The translations under genes were made by a program, and so were the position numbers. Shown here piece by piece: positions 1-7,768 of a DNA stretch of 40,599 bases. This DNA is from Paracoccaceae bacterium (GTDB lineage: Bacteria > Pseudomonadota > Alphaproteobacteria > Rhodobacterales > Rhodobacteraceae), in assembly GCA_020441385.1 (NCBI GenBank), contig JAGRMG010000117.1:1-40599 (forward strand), read 5' to 3'. The notes beneath the pieces are model-generated. The model did no database searches and was not told the origin of the DNA. It saw only the letters and a program-made list of their open reading frames with translations. Position 1 is the first letter of the stretch; each line of letters opens with the position of its first letter.

Positions 1-645
1 ATCCGCGCCCTGATCGTCACCGGCAGCGGCGGCAGCTTCTGCGCCGGGGGCGACATCAACGACATGAGCAGCACCGGCGGGTCGGTCGAACTGGCGCGCA
101 ACCGCATGCGGGCGGCCGGCGCGCTGGTGCAGGCGCTGGCGACGATGGACAAGCCGGTCATCGCCGCGGTGAACGGGCCCGCCTATGGTGCCGGTTTCGG
201 GCTGGCCATGCTGGCCGATTTCGTGCTGGCCACGCCGCGGGCGCGGTTCTGCGCATCGTTCGGGCGGCTGGGGCTGGCGCCGGATTTCGGCCTGCACCAT
301 TCGCTGCCCCGCCGCCTGGGGATCGCGCGCGCCAAGGAACTGGTGTTTTCCGCCCGCGAGGTCGGGGCCGGCGAGGCGCTGGATCTGGGCCTGGTCTATC
401 GCATCGTCGAACCGGCGGATCTGGCCGATGCCGCCGGGCGCATGGCGCGCGCCTTCTGCGATGCCTCGCCCGTTGCCATCGGCGTCAGCAAGGCGCTGCT
501 CGAACAGAGCTTTGGCATGGATATCCGCCAGGTCGCCGAGGCCGAGGCGCAGGGCCAGGCGATCTGCCTGACCAGCGACTATCACGGCGAGGCGGCAAGG
601 CGTTTCCTGGCCAAAGAGCCGCCGCGCTTTCAGTGGCCCGGCTGA
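1..645 (+). CDS. Enoyl-CoA hydratase/isomerase (crotonase) family protein, 5' end outside window
   Basis: The reading frame is open from base 1, so the N-terminus lies to the left; the visible part covers most of a ~260-residue crotonase. The oxyanion-hole motif FCAGGD is near residue 14 of the visible part, and a second block, AAVNGPAYGAGFGLAM, forms the CoA pocket. At the place of crotonase Glu144 the protein reads ASFGRLGL (no Glu), while the place of Glu164 keeps a Glu (RAKEL). It may therefore be an isomerase or other crotonase rather than a classic hydratase. It lies 79 bp upstream of dctP on the same strand and is probably in the operon with the TRAP transporter and a CoA-transferase. 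The substrate is unknown. Confidence 0.88.
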   Translation: MRALIVTGSGGSFCAGGDINDMSSTGGSVELARNRMRAAGALVQALATMDKPVIAAVNGPAYGAGFGLAMLADFVLATPRARFCASFGRLGLAPDFGLHHSLPRRLGIARAKELVFSAREVGAGEALDLGLVYRIVEPADLADAAGRMARAFCDASPVAIGVSKALLEQSFGMDIRQVAEAEAQGQAICLTSDYHGEAARRFLAKEPPRFQWPG

Positions 646-724
646 GGCCCGGCCGACGCGCCGGCGCGACAGACAATAACGAACGAAACCGACCAGACGA
701 CAACATAGGAGAGGAGAAAAGACC

Positions 725-1750
725 ATGAACCGACTGATACGGGGGTTTGCCCTTGCCTCGGCCCTGACCATGGCCGCGACCGGGGTGTTCGCGCAGGACA
801 AGATCACGCTGAAGCTGGCCGACCAGTTTCCGCTGACCCATGTGGCATCGAAGATCGGGCCGCAGGCGTTCAAGAAGGCGCTGGAGGAGCGCAGCAACGG
901 GCGCATCACGGTGGAGCATTACCCGGCCGAACAGATCGCCAAGGCGCACGGCCTGCTGGATGCGGTAAAGAACCGCGTCACCGACATCGCGCTGGTGGGC
1001 GTGGTCTACAACACCGACCGGCTGCCGCTGACCAGCGTCGCCGAACTGCCGGGCATGGTGCCCGATTCCGTCACGGCGAGCGAGGCGTTCGACGCCTATA
1101 TCCGCAACGACCTGCTCGAGCGGGAATACCTGCCCAACAAGGTCCGCCCGCTTTGGGGCACGGTGACGCCGCCCTATCAGCTGATGCTGCGCGAGGGCGA
1201 GGGCATCGACGACATATCCCAGCTCGAGGGCAAGAAACTGCGCGTCGCGGGCGCCACGGGCGAACTGATCGCCCGCGCGCTTGGCGCGGTGCCGGTCAAG
1301 GTTCCGGCCTCGGATCTGTATCTGGCGTTGCAGCGCGGCACGGTCGACGGCGCGATCTACAACCCGCCCAGCCTGTTCGGCTACAAGATCGAGGAGGTTC
1401 TTTCGGCGGTATCGACCAATGCCAGCCTTGGCGCGGTGGCCTTTGCCGCGCTGATCAACGAGGACGTCTGGCAAAGCCTGTCCGAAGAGGACCGCGCGCT
1501 GATCCAGGAAGTCGCGACGGATGTGCGGCGCAGCTTCGTCACCGATTTCGCGGCCACCTTCGACAAGGCCTATGAAAACCTGCGCGCCGCGGGCGTGGCG
1601 ACGTTCGAACTGGACGAGAAAACCCGGGCGCAGATGAACGACCGCCTTCAGGTCGTGGTCGATGAATGGGTCGCCCAGGTCGGCGGGCGCGGGTTGCCCG
1701 CGGCCGAGATGCTGGACGCCTACAAGGCCCGGCTGGCCGCCGCGCAATAG
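725..1750 (+). CDS. dctP: TRAP transporter substrate-binding protein DctP
   Basis: This is the periplasmic solute receptor of a TRAP carboxylate transporter, 341 residues. A signal peptide is clear: MNRLIRG, a hydrophobic stretch, and a cleavage site near VFA-QDK. The mature start ITLKLADQFP and the later LPGMVPD and YKARLAAAQ segments fit the DctP family. The start is fixed by AGGAGAGGAG about 8 bases upstream of the ATG. It is followed by dctQ and dctM in the usual P-Q-M order. The flanking crotonase and CoA-transferase genes suggest the ligand is an organic acid that is later activated to a CoA ester, but nothing in the sequence identifies it. Confidence 0.93.
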   Translation: MNRLIRGFALASALTMAATGVFAQDKITLKLADQFPLTHVASKIGPQAFKKALEERSNGRITVEHYPAEQIAKAHGLLDAVKNRVTDIALVGVVYNTDRLPLTSVAELPGMVPDSVTASEAFDAYIRNDLLEREYLPNKVRPLWGTVTPPYQLMLREGEGIDDISQLEGKKLRVAGATGELIARALGAVPVKVPASDLYLALQRGTVDGAIYNPPSLFGYKIEEVLSAVSTNASLGAVAFAALINEDVWQSLSEEDRALIQEVATDVRRSFVTDFAATFDKAYENLRAAGVATFELDEKTRAQMNDRLQVVVDEWVAQVGGRGLPAAEMLDAYKARLAAAQ

Positions 1751-1767
1751 GCGGCCCTACCGGCAGC

Positions 1768-1795
1768 GGCGGCCCGGGGCGCGACCCCGGCCGCC
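1768..1795 (+). terminator. GC-rich hairpin between dctP and dctQ
   Basis: An 11-12 bp imperfect stem (left arm 1768-1779, right arm 1785-1795, loop CGCGA, one bulged C) lies between the dctP stop and the dctQ start. There is no T-tract, so it is more likely an intercistronic attenuator or mRNA-stabilising hairpin than a full terminator. Such a structure would favour the receptor over the membrane subunits. That role is inference. Confidence 0.45.
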
Positions 1796-1819
1796 GCACA
1801 ATCGAACGGGGAGAGGGCA

Positions 1820-2335
1820 ATGCGCAGACTTGTCGATGGCATCCTGCGGGCATTCGAGTTCGTGTTCATGCGCATCGCGCAGCTGGCCATGGCGATCATG
1901 ATGCTGGGCATCAGCGCCGACGCGCTGGGGCGCTATCTGTTCAACACGCCGCTTCAGGGCAGTTTCGAATTCACCTCGCTGTATCTGATGATCATCGTGA
2001 CCTTCCTGGGCATGCCCGCGACCTATACCGCCGGGGGCATGGTCAGGCTCGAGGTCCTGACCGGGCGCCTGGCGCGGGTGCCCGGCCGGATACCGGCGCG
2101 CCTGAACGCGGGGCTGGGCGCGGCGGTGTTCGGGTTTCTGGCATGGCATGCCGGGCTTGAGGCGATCGACAAGTTCGAGGCCGGCGACACCACCTTCGGC
2201 GCGGTTCAGTTCCCGCTTTACTGGAGCTATGTCTGGTTTCCCATGGGCGCGGCGCTTCTGGCGGCGCGGCTGGCCTTCGAAACGCTGTTTCCGGCCCGGA
2301 CCGCCGGAACGGCCGCGCAGGGAGATAGCGAATGA
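1820..2335 (+). CDS. dctQ: TRAP transporter small permease subunit DctQ
   Basis: This 171-residue inner-membrane protein has four predicted hydrophobic segments, around residues 15-35, 50-70, 92-112 and 133-153. The block RYLFNTPLQGSFEF is typical of DctQ. It pairs with DctM to form the membrane part of the sodium-driven transporter. The start ATG follows GGGGAGAGGGCA. Its stop overlaps the dctM start in an ATGA junction, so the two are translationally coupled. Confidence 0.92.
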   Translation: MRRLVDGILRAFEFVFMRIAQLAMAIMMLGISADALGRYLFNTPLQGSFEFTSLYLMIIVTFLGMPATYTAGGMVRLEVLTGRLARVPGRIPARLNAGLGAAVFGFLAWHAGLEAIDKFEAGDTTFGAVQFPLYWSYVWFPMGAALLAARLAFETLFPARTAGTAAQGDSE

Positions 2336-3630
2336 CCGCCATCGCCCTGGGCTGTATCGCCGCCCTGTTCCTGCTGCTGCTGACCGGCGTGCCCGTCGCC
2401 TTCGCGATGCTGATTTCGGGCGCGGCGGGGCTTTACCTGAGCGGGGGCTATTACCCGCTGGTCGGCATCCTCAAGACCGGCCCCTACGAACATGTGGCCA
2501 GCTACACGCTGACCACGCTGCCGATGTTCATCCTGATGGCCGAATTCCTGTCGGCGGGCCGGTTCACGCGCGACCTGTTCGCCGCGTCCGACCGCTGGCT
2601 GGGCCATCTGCGCGGCGGCATCGCCTATTCGGCGATCGCCGGGGGCGTGCTCTTGTCGGCGATCTCGGGGTCGTCCTCGGCGGCGGCGGGAACGCTGGCC
2701 TCGGCCGCCTATCCCGAGATGCGCCGCTTTGGCTATGAGGACAGCTTTTCCACCGCCGCGCTGGCGGTGATCGGCACGCTGGCGATCATGGTGCCGCCCA
2801 GCATCGGGCTGGTGTTCTACGGCGTCATCACCGAAACCTCGGTCGGCAAGCTGCTGGTGGCGGGGTTCCTGCCCGGTGCGGTCACGGCGGCGGGCTATGC
2901 GCTGACCATCAACTTCATGATCCGCCGCCGCCCCGACATCGCGCCGCGATCGGCCGAAAGGGCGCCGATGGCCGAACGGATGCGCACGCTGCGCACGGTC
3001 TGGCCGGTGCTGAGCCTGATGCTGATCGTGATCGCGGCGATCTACAGCGGGGTCATCACTCCGACCGAGATCGGCGCCGTGGGCGCGCTGATGGCGCTGG
3101 CGCTGTCGCTGGCGATGCGGCGCATGGGCCGGGCCGAGTTCACGGATGCGCTGGCCAGGGCGACGCGCAACAGCGCCATGATCCTGACCATCGTCGCCTG
3201 CGCCGCGGTGTTCGGCATCTTCATCACGCTGACCGGTGTCACCCAGAACATCCTGGGCGCCATCGAGGCGGCCAGCGTGCCGCCCTACGCGGTGCTGTTC
3301 GCGGTGCTGCTGCTGACCATGATCCTGGGTTTTTTCCTGGATCAGATCGCCATCCTGGTGCTCACCATGCCGCTGATCTTTCCGCTGCTCTCGGGGCTGG
3401 GCTTCGATCCGGTCTGGATCGGCATCCTGTTCGTCAAGACCGCCGAGATCGGCCTCATCACGCCGCCGATGGGTCTGAACGTGTTCATCGTCAGCAGCAC
3501 GACGGGCGTCGCCCCCGACCGGATCTTTCGCGGCATCTGGCCGTTCGTCCTGGCCGAACTGGCGATCCTGCTGCTGCTGATACTGGTGCCGGGCCTGTCG
3601 CTCTGGCTGCCGGAGATTGCCGGATACTGA
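2332..3630 (+). CDS. dctM: TRAP transporter large permease subunit DctM
   Basis: This 432-residue, roughly 12-segment membrane protein is the translocation subunit of the TRAP system. Family features are the opening FLLLLTGVPVAFAMLISG, the motif SGSSSAAAGTLAS, and LITPPMGLNVFI near residue 380. Length and topology are normal. The start overlaps the dctQ stop (ATGA). The downstream CoA-transferase begins 31 bases after its stop and is probably cotranscribed. Confidence 0.94.
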   Translation: MTAIALGCIAALFLLLLTGVPVAFAMLISGAAGLYLSGGYYPLVGILKTGPYEHVASYTLTTLPMFILMAEFLSAGRFTRDLFAASDRWLGHLRGGIAYSAIAGGVLLSAISGSSSAAAGTLASAAYPEMRRFGYEDSFSTAALAVIGTLAIMVPPSIGLVFYGVITETSVGKLLVAGFLPGAVTAAGYALTINFMIRRRPDIAPRSAERAPMAERMRTLRTVWPVLSLMLIVIAAIYSGVITPTEIGAVGALMALALSLAMRRMGRAEFTDALARATRNSAMILTIVACAAVFGIFITLTGVTQNILGAIEAASVPPYAVLFAVLLLTMILGFFLDQIAILVLTMPLIFPLLSGLGFDPVWIGILFVKTAEIGLITPPMGLNVFIVSSTTGVAPDRIFRGIWPFVLAELAILLLLILVPGLSLWLPEIAGY

Positions 3631-3661
3631 AGCCGGATACCGAGAAAAGGGAGTGCCCCCG

Positions 3662-4783
3662 ATGCTGCAAGACGTGACGGTGATCGAGATCGGCCAGAAC
3701 CTGGCCGGGCCCTTCGCGGGCGAGATCCTGGCCGATCTCGGGGCGCGGGTCATCAAGATCGAGAAGCCCGGCGGCGACGATGCCCGCAAGTGGGGGCCGC
3801 CGCTGACGGCGGATGCCTCGGCCGCGTTTCACCTGATGAACCGCAACAAGCGCTCGGTCGTGCTGGACCTGCACAGCGATGCCGGGCGCGCCGCGCTGGA
3901 GCGGCTGCTTGAAGGCGCCGACATCCTGGTGCACAACATGCGCCCCGGGGCGATGGGCGCGCTGGGGCTTGGCGGCAAGGAGACCACCGCCCGCCATCCC
4001 CGGCTGATCTATTGCGACATGGGCGCGTTCGGGCACAAGGGGCCGATGGCGCGCAAGCCGGGGTACGAGCCGCTGATGCAGGCCTTTGCCGGGCTGGTTT
4101 CCATGAACGGCCACCCCGACGGACCGCCGGCGCGGCTGGGCGTTTCGGTGGTCGATCTGGGCACCGGCATGTGGACGGTGATCGGCGCGCTGGCCGGGCT
4201 GTGGCGGCGCCAGGCCACAGGCCGGGGCTGCATCGTCAACACCTCGCTGCTGGAAACCGCGCTGGTCTGGGGCGGGGGGCATCTGGCCGGCTACATGGCC
4301 TCGGGCGTGTTGCCCGAACGCCATGGCACGGGCCATCCGCTGCTGGTGCCCTATCAGGCGTTCGAGACCGCCGACGGCCCGCTGGTGATCGCGCCGGCCA
4401 ACGACCGGCTGTTCCGTGCGCTGGTCACGGCGCTGGGGCATCCGGAATGGGCCGACGATCCGCGCTTTGCCGACAACGAGGCGCGCCGCGCCCACAAGGA
4501 GGAGATCATCGGCCTGATCGCGGGCATCCTGCGGCCCATGGCGCGTGACGAGGTGTCTGCCCGGCTCGACGCGGCGGGCGTGCCCAACGCCCCGATCCGC
4601 ACCATCCCCGAGGTGGTGGACGACCCGCAGGTGCGCGCGCTGGGGCTGTTGCAGGCAATGCCGGGGATGGATCTGGAGATGACCGGCCTGCCGATCTCGT
4701 TTGACGGGCGGCGCCCGGAAATCCGGCGCGCCGGCCCGGCGCTGGGGGCCGATACCGATGCGGTTCTGGGTGGCGAGGGGTAG
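3662..4783 (+). CDS. CaiB/BaiF (class III) CoA-transferase, first copy
   Basis: This 373-residue family III CoA-transferase moves CoA between carboxylic acids through a covalent glutamyl/aspartyl intermediate. Family blocks are VIEIGQNLAGPFAGEIL, FHLMNRNKRSVVLDL and VHNMRPGAM. The usual catalytic aspartate block (PGYD/PAFD...QA) reads KPGYEPLMQAFAGL, with Glu136 where Asp is normal. Whether this is an active variant cannot be judged from sequence alone. The ATG at 3662 is preferred over an upstream in-frame start because AAAAGGGAG precedes it and the protein then begins at the conserved strand. As the last gene of the crotonase-TRAP operon it probably activates the imported acid. Confidence 0.9.
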   Translation: MLQDVTVIEIGQNLAGPFAGEILADLGARVIKIEKPGGDDARKWGPPLTADASAAFHLMNRNKRSVVLDLHSDAGRAALERLLEGADILVHNMRPGAMGALGLGGKETTARHPRLIYCDMGAFGHKGPMARKPGYEPLMQAFAGLVSMNGHPDGPPARLGVSVVDLGTGMWTVIGALAGLWRRQATGRGCIVNTSLLETALVWGGGHLAGYMASGVLPERHGTGHPLLVPYQAFETADGPLVIAPANDRLFRALVTALGHPEWADDPRFADNEARRAHKEEIIGLIAGILRPMARDEVSARLDAAGVPNAPIRTIPEVVDDPQVRALGLLQAMPGMDLEMTGLPISFDGRRPEIRRAGPALGADTDAVLGGEG

Positions 4784-5025
4784 TCACCCGAGTCCCAAGT
4801 ACGCAACATCTGCTAATTGGCCCCGGATCGCTTGCGATCCGGTTCGCGCCCGATCCCGCCCCCCAGGACGGGCGCGAAATGCTTCCGACGTTCCGGATGG
4901 TTGCACCGTTCCTCCTGACCGCGCCGTTGTGCCATGTTCGGCGGCGCCCACCCTCGGGGCCGGGCGCGAACCTCTGTCGTGCCCGGATTTCGATGTATCG
5001 AATTACGAGTCCACTTCACCAGCCG
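4784..5025. other. Intergenic region between convergent operons
   Basis: This 242-base gap separates the ends of two facing operons. Besides the two stacked hairpins annotated separately, I see no gene. Short frames here have no ribosome-binding site and no family likeness. Confidence 0.6.
4823..4878. terminator. Two stacked inverted repeats between convergent operons
   Basis: The first hairpin has perfect 8-bp arms, CCGGATCG (4823-4830) and CGATCCGG (4835-4842), with loop CTTG. It is followed at once by perfect 10-bp arms, TTCGCGCCCG (4843-4852) and CGGGCGCGAA (4869-4878). They lie between the ends of the + strand TRAP/CoA-transferase operon and the - strand acyl-CoA dehydrogenase operon. 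A bidirectional terminator is the simplest reading, although there is no T-run. Confidence 0.5.
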
Positions 5026-6186
5026 TCAGTAGGATTTCGGCAGGCCGAGCGCGTTTTCCGCGACATGGCACAGGATCAGTTCCTCGCTGACCGGGGCGAT
5101 GAAGTTCAGCACACTTTCGCGGAAATACCTCTCGACATGGTATTCCCTGGCAAAGCCGAAGCCGCCATGGGTGCGCAATGCGCGGAAAGCCGCGTCATAG
5201 CTGACCTGCCCGGCCAGATAGCGCGCGCTGTTGGCCTCGAGCCCGCAGGGCCGTCCCGCGTCGTAAAGCGCGGCCGCCCTGAACATCATCGCCTCGGCGG
5301 CCTGAAGCCGCATCCAGATGTCGGCCAGCGGATGCTGGATGGCCTGGTTCTGCCCGATGGGCCGGCCGAAGACATGGCGGTCGCGGGCATAGGCCGCGGC
5401 CTTGTCCAGCGCCGCGCCGGCCGCCCCCAGCGCGCCGGCGGCGACCAGGATGCGTTCGGCGTTCAGCCCGTGCAGCAGTACGCGAAAGCCCTCGCCCTCG
5501 GGGCCGATGCGGTCGGCTTCTGGGATCTCGAGGTTGTCGATGAACAGGGCGTTGGAATCCACCGCCTTGCGCGCCAGCTTGTCGATCTCGCGCACCTCGA
5601 TGCGGCTGCGGTCGAGCGGGGTGTAGAACACGCTCATCCCGTCGGTGGGCCGCCGGCCGTCCTCGCGCCTGGCGGTGCGGGCCAGCAGCAGGATGTGATC
5701 GGCGCGCTGCGCCGTCGATGTCCAGACCTTGCGGCCATTGACGACATAGCGCCCGCCCTCGCGCCGCGCGAAGGTGGTGATACGGCTGGTATCGAGCCCG
5801 GCATCGGGTTCGGTGACGCCGAAACAGGCGCGATGGCGCCCGGCGATCAGCGGCGCCAGCATCCGCGCCTTCTGTTCCTCGGTGCCGAAGCCGACCACCG
5901 GTTGCAGCCCGAAGATGTTGATGTGCACGGCCGAACTGGCGGCCAGGCCCAGCCTGCCGATCTCCTGCATGACGATGGCCGCCTCGGTGATGCCCAGGCC
6001 CGCGCCGCCGCAGCTTTCGGGCATGGCGACCCCGAACCAGCCGCCCGCGGCGATGGCCTCGGCAAAGTCCTGGGGAAAGGCACCGTCGGTATCGCGCGCC
6101 AGCCAGTAGGCATCGTCAAAGCGCGCGCAGACCCGGGCCACCGCGTCGCGGATGCTTCGCTGCTGCTCGTTCAGTTCGAAATCCAT
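5026..6186 (-). CDS. Acyl-CoA dehydrogenase family flavoprotein
   Basis: This 386-residue protein has the acyl-CoA dehydrogenase fold: an N-terminal helical domain (MDFELNEQQRSIRDAV), the FAD-contacting block CFGVTEPDAG near residue 140, NGRKVWTSTA, and the C-terminal HGGFGFAREYHVERYFRE. The region that normally carries the catalytic base (IYEGT) reads NFIAPVSEEL, so the standard Glu is absent, as in a subgroup that ends LPRSY-like (here LPKSY). The ATG at 6186 is chosen over an upstream in-frame start because GAAGGG precedes it. It lies 11 bp behind the GntR gene as the last gene of the - strand operon. The substrate is unknown. Confidence 0.88.
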   Translation of the reverse strand: MDFELNEQQRSIRDAVARVCARFDDAYWLARDTDGAFPQDFAEAIAAGGWFGVAMPESCGGAGLGITEAAIVMQEIGRLGLAASSAVHINIFGLQPVVGFGTEEQKARMLAPLIAGRHRACFGVTEPDAGLDTSRITTFARREGGRYVVNGRKVWTSTAQRADHILLLARTARREDGRRPTDGMSVFYTPLDRSRIEVREIDKLARKAVDSNALFIDNLEIPEADRIGPEGEGFRVLLHGLNAERILVAAGALGAAGAALDKAAAYARDRHVFGRPIGQNQAIQHPLADIWMRLQAAEAMMFRAAALYDAGRPCGLEANSARYLAGQVSYDAAFRALRTHGGFGFAREYHVERYFRESVLNFIAPVSEELILCHVAENALGLPKSY

Positions 6187-6197
6187 GGTACGGCCCT

Positions 6198-6989
6198 TCA
6201 GTCGCGGCGCACCGGCGGCAGCGGCCGCCATTCGACCGGGTCGGTGTGCAGGATGTCCCCGGTCGAGCGCCGCGCGCGGAACATGTCGCCGCGGATATGG
6301 GCGCGATGGGCCATCACATGCCGGCCCGCGCCGCTGTGCAGGCTGGTGTCGATGCGCGCCACGGGTGCGGCGAACTGGATGTCCAGCGCCTGCGACAGCG
6401 CCTGGTCGGCCAGCATGATCGAGATGTGCTGTTCGGCCTGGAGCGCGGCGATATCGGTGTTGTCGCGCAGAAGCTGGGCATAAAGCAGGGTGTCGTCGCG
6501 GCCCGGCGGCAACTGGTCGAACAGCGTTTTCGGCAGGTAGAGATCGACCAGCGAATAGGGCCTGTCGCGGAAATGGTGGCGCTTGCGCACATGCACGAAC
6601 GGCGCCTCGGCGGCGGGCAGGGGGTGGGACACGCTTTCGCAGCTCATGCAGGTTTCGTGCGACAGCATCTCGATGCGGAAATCGCGGTCGAGCCCCAGCA
6701 TGTCATAGCTGGGCAGGGCGCCTTCGCCATCGCCGGTTTCGGTGACGAAGGTGCCCCGCCCGCGGGTGCTGCTGATCAGCCCCTCGCCCGAAAGGATGCG
6801 GATCGCCTGTTGCAGCGTCGCGCGGGCTACGCCGTATTCGGCCTGCAACTCGGGCAGGGTGCCGATCTGGCTGCCCGGGGGCCAGTCGCCGCGCGCGATC
6901 TTGTCGCGAAACAGGTTCGCCAGCTTGACGTAGAGCGGGATGCCGTCGCCGGCCCTCAGCCCCCGGCTGTCGCTGCCGCGCGGCGCCAT
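6198..6989 (-). CDS. GntR family regulator with UTRA ligand-binding domain
   Basis: This is a 263-residue HutC-type repressor or activator. The N-terminal winged helix spans about residues 15-80 (IPLYVKLANLFRDKIA, then TLPELQAEYGVARATLQQAI, then GRGTFV). The C-terminal UTRA-like domain spans about 100-250 and includes RKRHHFRDRPYSLVDLYLP. The ATG at 6989 is preferred over an upstream TTG at 7007 that would overlap the preceding crotonase stop. It sits inside the operon between crotonase and dehydrogenase genes, so it probably senses an acid or CoA-ester intermediate of that pathway and controls this operon, perhaps also the facing TRAP operon. Confidence 0.88.
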   Translation of the reverse strand: MAPRGSDSRGLRAGDGIPLYVKLANLFRDKIARGDWPPGSQIGTLPELQAEYGVARATLQQAIRILSGEGLISSTRGRGTFVTETGDGEGALPSYDMLGLDRDFRIEMLSHETCMSCESVSHPLPAAEAPFVHVRKRHHFRDRPYSLVDLYLPKTLFDQLPPGRDDTLLYAQLLRDNTDIAALQAEQHISIMLADQALSQALDIQFAAPVARIDTSLHSGAGRHVMAHRAHIRGDMFRARRSTGDILHTDPVEWRPLPPVRRD

Positions 6990-6994
6990 CGGCG

Positions 6995-7768
6995 TCAGAC
7001 CCCGCAAAAGCGCGGCGCGCGCCGTTCGCCGTAGGCGGCGATGCCTTCGGCGAAATCGGCGGTGGCGACCTGGATGCGCTGCTGTTCAAGTTCGTGCGCG
7101 ACCGCCTTGCGGACCTTCGCGGACAGATCGCCCGCCAGCGTGCGCCGCATCGCCTGCACCGCCAGCGGCGCGCCCGAGGCGATCTCGTGGGCCAGTGCCG
7201 CGGCGTCGCCGGCCAGTTCGCCCTCTGCCGACAGCTTGTCGGCCAGCCCGATGGCCAGCGCCGCGTCGGGCTTGAGGCGCCGGCCGGTCAGCAGCATCAT
7301 CGCCGCCGCCTGCCGGCCCACCACGCGCGGCAGGGTGGTGCTGATGCCAAAGCCCGAATGGATGCCCAGCCGCGCGAAATTGGCCGAGAACCGCGCCCGG
7401 GGCCCGGCGACGCGGAAATCGGCCACCAGCGCCAGCCCCAGCCCGCCGCCGATGGCGGGGCCGCCGATTTCGGCCACCACGGGCAGCGCCCGGTCGAACA
7501 GCGAAACCGCGCCTTCGTAGATGCGGCGCGCCTCGTCCATGTCCAGCGCGCCGGGCCCGTCGCCCAGTTGCGCCCCGGCGCAGAACGCGGTGCCGTTGGC
7601 GCGCAGCAAGATCGCCCGGCAGCCCGGATCGGCATCGAATTCGGCGAAGGCCGCGGCGATCTGGCCGACCATGGCGGCGCCGAAGAAGTTGTGCGGCGGC
7701 CGGTTCAGCGTGACGATTCCGACCAGGCCGTCGCGCGAAACCTCGATGGTGGAGTCCTCCATGGTCAT
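6995..7768 (-). CDS. Enoyl-CoA hydratase/isomerase (crotonase) family protein
   Basis: This complete 257-residue crotonase has the oxyanion block FCAGAQLGDG and the CoA-pocket block GPAIGGGLGLALVADF. Aligned to rat crotonase, both catalytic glutamates are replaced: Glu144 by Phe (SANFARLG) and Glu164 by Met (AAAMMLL). A classic syn-hydration mechanism is therefore unlikely; isomerase, dienoyl or thioesterase-like chemistry is possible. Its ATG overlaps the stop of the upstream CoA-transferase (ATGA). The visible part of the crotonase at the left edge shares the FxRLG variant, so the two may be related paralogues. Confidence 0.88.
   Translation of the reverse strand: MTMEDSTIEVSRDGLVGIVTLNRPPHNFFGAAMVGQIAAAFAEFDADPGCRAILLRANGTAFCAGAQLGDGPGALDMDEARRIYEGAVSLFDRALPVVAEIGGPAIGGGLGLALVADFRVAGPRARFSANFARLGIHSGFGISTTLPRVVGRQAAAMMLLTGRRLKPDAALAIGLADKLSAEGELAGDAAALAHEIASGAPLAVQAMRRTLAGDLSAKVRKAVAHELEQQRIQVATADFAEGIAAYGERRAPRFCGV

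Noticed and set aside
4813..5019. Small 68-codon - strand frame in the convergent gap
   Set aside because: No ribosome-binding site, Arg/Pro-rich shadow-like composition, and it overlaps the inverted repeats.
4879..6483. Long + strand open frame of 534 codons opposite the acyl-CoA dehydrogenase and part of gntR
   Set aside because: It is a GC-driven shadow of two clear - strand genes, shows no family motif, and its start lies in the hairpin-rich gap.
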